Below are positions 63,040 to 64,000 of a stretch of DNA of 64,000 nucleotides, piece after piece. Within the stretch, counting starts at the first letter, position 1, and every line of letters begins with the position of its first letter. Both the position numbers and the translations under genes were made by a program. The stretch covers positions 247,619 to 311,618 of the forward strand of contig NZ_JAMOIH010000005.1 in the NCBI RefSeq assembly GCF_024448955.1, written 5' to 3'. The stretch comes from Stutzerimonas stutzeri. Its GTDB lineage: Bacteria > Pseudomonadota > Gammaproteobacteria > Pseudomonadales > Pseudomonadaceae. The notes under the pieces were generated by a model. The model was not told where the DNA came from. It saw nothing but the letters and a program-made list of their open reading frames with translations, and did not search any database.

Positions 63040-63633
63040 ATGCCACAAGAAATCAGTCGCTTCCCAGTGGTCGATAACCTGGATGCGCTGCCTACCGATG
63101 TGCGTGAGCGCATTCTGGCGGTGCAGGAAAAAGCAGGCTTCGTACCCAACGTCTTCGTGATGTTGGCTCATCGACCCGATGAATTTCGCGCGTTCTTCAG
63201 CTATCACGATGCTTTGATGGAAAGGGAGTCCGACACCCTGACCAAGGCGGAAAAGGAAATGATTGTGGTGGCTGTGAGCGCCGATCACGGCTGCCTGTAT
63301 TGCGTGGTGGCCCATGGCGCGATCTTGCGCATCCTGGCCAAGGACGCGCTGATCGCCGATCAGGTTGCGGTCAACTATCGTACTGCGCCAATCAGCGAGC
63401 GCCAGCGGGTGATGCTTGATTACGCGTTGCATCTGGCTGTGCATCGCGGCGTGTTGGATGACATTTGGCAGGCGCGTCTGGAAGAACTGGGCTTCACTCT
63501 GGATGACATTTGGGACATCGGTGCGATTGCCGCGCTGTTCGGTCTATCCAACCGCTTGGTGTCGATGGCGCGTACGCCGCCCAACGATGAATTCTATTTA
63601 CTGGGCCGGGTGCCCAGAGCTGCCGCGGGCTGA
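63040..63633 (+). CDS. AhpD-like peroxidase-related protein (carboxymuconolactone decarboxylase family)
   Basis: A 197-residue all-helical protein of the AhpD/CMD superfamily. The redox motif CLYCVVAH (Cys85, Cys88, His92) matches the alkylhydroperoxidase core, and the N-terminal KAGFVPNVFVMLAHRP stretch is typical of the peroxidase-related subgroup. GGAG precedes the ATG at 63040. It lies 53 bp behind the acyl-CoA synthetase on the same strand and is probably co-transcribed; a protective role against peroxides is inferred only. Confidence 0.88.
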   Translation: MPQEISRFPVVDNLDALPTDVRERILAVQEKAGFVPNVFVMLAHRPDEFRAFFSYHDALMERESDTLTKAEKEMIVVAVSADHGCLYCVVAHGAILRILAKDALIADQVAVNYRTAPISERQRVMLDYALHLAVHRGVLDDIWQARLEELGFTLDDIWDIGAIAALFGLSNRLVSMARTPPNDEFYLLGRVPRAAAG

Positions 63634-63733
63634 GCGGCAGCATCGATTTACCGCAACGCGGTAAAGCCGACCGGCTGGAGCGAGGCCGGTCGTAACAGCT
63701 GCATCAACCAAGACAATAACAAGAGTGATGACT

Positions 63734-64000
63734 ATGCAACTGAAACCCCTAAGCCGTTTCTTCGTCTTCAGTAGCCTGGCGGCCACCGCGTTGGGCGTAT
63801 CGACGACGGCATCAGCCGCGTTTTTCGACGACAGCAAGGCGGCCGTCGAGCTGCGCAATTTCTACATGAACCGCGATTTCCGCGGCAGCGAGGCCACCCA
63901 GGCCAAGGCCGAGGAGTGGGCCCAGGGCTTCATTCTGAAATTCGAGTCCGGCTATACGGAAGGCCCAATCGGCTTTGGTGTCGATGCCCTCGGCCTGCTC
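63734..64000 (+). CDS. OprD-family outer-membrane porin (5' part, runs off the window)
   Basis: The first 89 residues of a substrate-specific porin. A Sec signal peptide (MQLKPLSRFFVFSSLAATAL, cleavage near ASA|A) precedes the OprD-typical FFDDSKAAVELRNFYMNRDFR and EEWAQGFILKFESGYTEGPIGFGVDALGLL. The ATG at 63734 has AAGAG about 9 bp upstream; an ATG two codons earlier is also possible. It follows the acyl-CoA synthetase and AhpD-like genes and might admit an organic acid. The substrate cannot be told from this part. Confidence 0.9.
   Translation, partial: MQLKPLSRFFVFSSLAATALGVSTTASAAFFDDSKAAVELRNFYMNRDFRGSEATQAKAEEWAQGFILKFESGYTEGPIGFGVDALGLL

Overview
The window looks like the chromosome of a Pseudomonas-group gammaproteobacterium, most likely Stutzerimonas (Pseudomonas stutzeri group). 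The DNA is GC-rich. The proteins are pseudomonad-like: cbb3 oxidase CcoN, an Aer-type receptor, AcnA, RlmM, ZipA, LigA, a polar-flagellin locus, an OprD porin and the liu leucine pathway. The intergenic spacers carry several pseudomonad REP-type palindrome families. Gene order from bdhA to liuA resembles the P. aeruginosa bdhA-hbcR-liu neighbourhood as I know it. I see no tRNA, rRNA, CRISPR array, integrase or prophage.

Region 1 (1-13.9 kb) is mainly respiration: the start of ccoN with an ANR-like box, an alpha/beta hydrolase, an aerotaxis receptor, aconitase A, rlmM, tusA, then a caa3-type oxidase cluster with subunit I fused to III and a cytochrome c domain on subunit II, plus small membrane proteins and a voltage-gated K+ channel. 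Region 2 (14-23 kb) is housekeeping: moaA, smc (one-base frameshift in this sequence), zipA and ligA. Region 3 (23-28 kb) is the flagellar filament locus fliC-flaG-fliD-fliS with two sigma-28 promoters. Region 4 (28-34 kb) holds ppnP, a decayed DUF486 gene, an NhaP-type antiporter and assorted small genes.

Region 5 (33.5-38.2 kb) is a self-contained sugar module: a LacI repressor diverges from an oxidoreductase, a TIM-barrel isomerase and an MFS permease, with a palindromic operator over the start of the operon. After an AraC/LysE pair and pgm comes region 6 (41.9-51 kb), the most interesting part. bdhA (3-hydroxybutyrate dehydrogenase) and, 8 kb away, a TRAP transporter operon each have a sigma-54 promoter preceded by copies of the same palindrome, TGTCCA-N6-TGGACA. 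Between them lie a chemoreceptor gene (frameshifted) and a sigma-54 activator that I assign as HbcR. I infer one regulon for sensing, taking up and oxidising 3-hydroxybutyrate or related short acids.

Region 7 (51.7-61.1 kb) is the leucine/isovalerate pathway: liuA, B, C, D, E, then a 3-oxoacid CoA-transferase pair and the MerR regulator liuR, with a LiuR-type palindrome between liuA and a divergent acyl-CoA synthetase. Its products acetyl-CoA and acetoacetate feed the same ketone-body pool as BdhA. The end holds an AhpD-like protein and the start of an OprD porin.

Repeats have reworked this DNA. A REP pair is read through in frame inside liuD, the liuC tail has been tandemly duplicated, a composite palindromic element of about 318 bp is tandemly duplicated at 45 kb with relatives at 1.7 and 51.3 kb, and two copies of a MITE-like element flank the TRAP and CoA-transferase genes.
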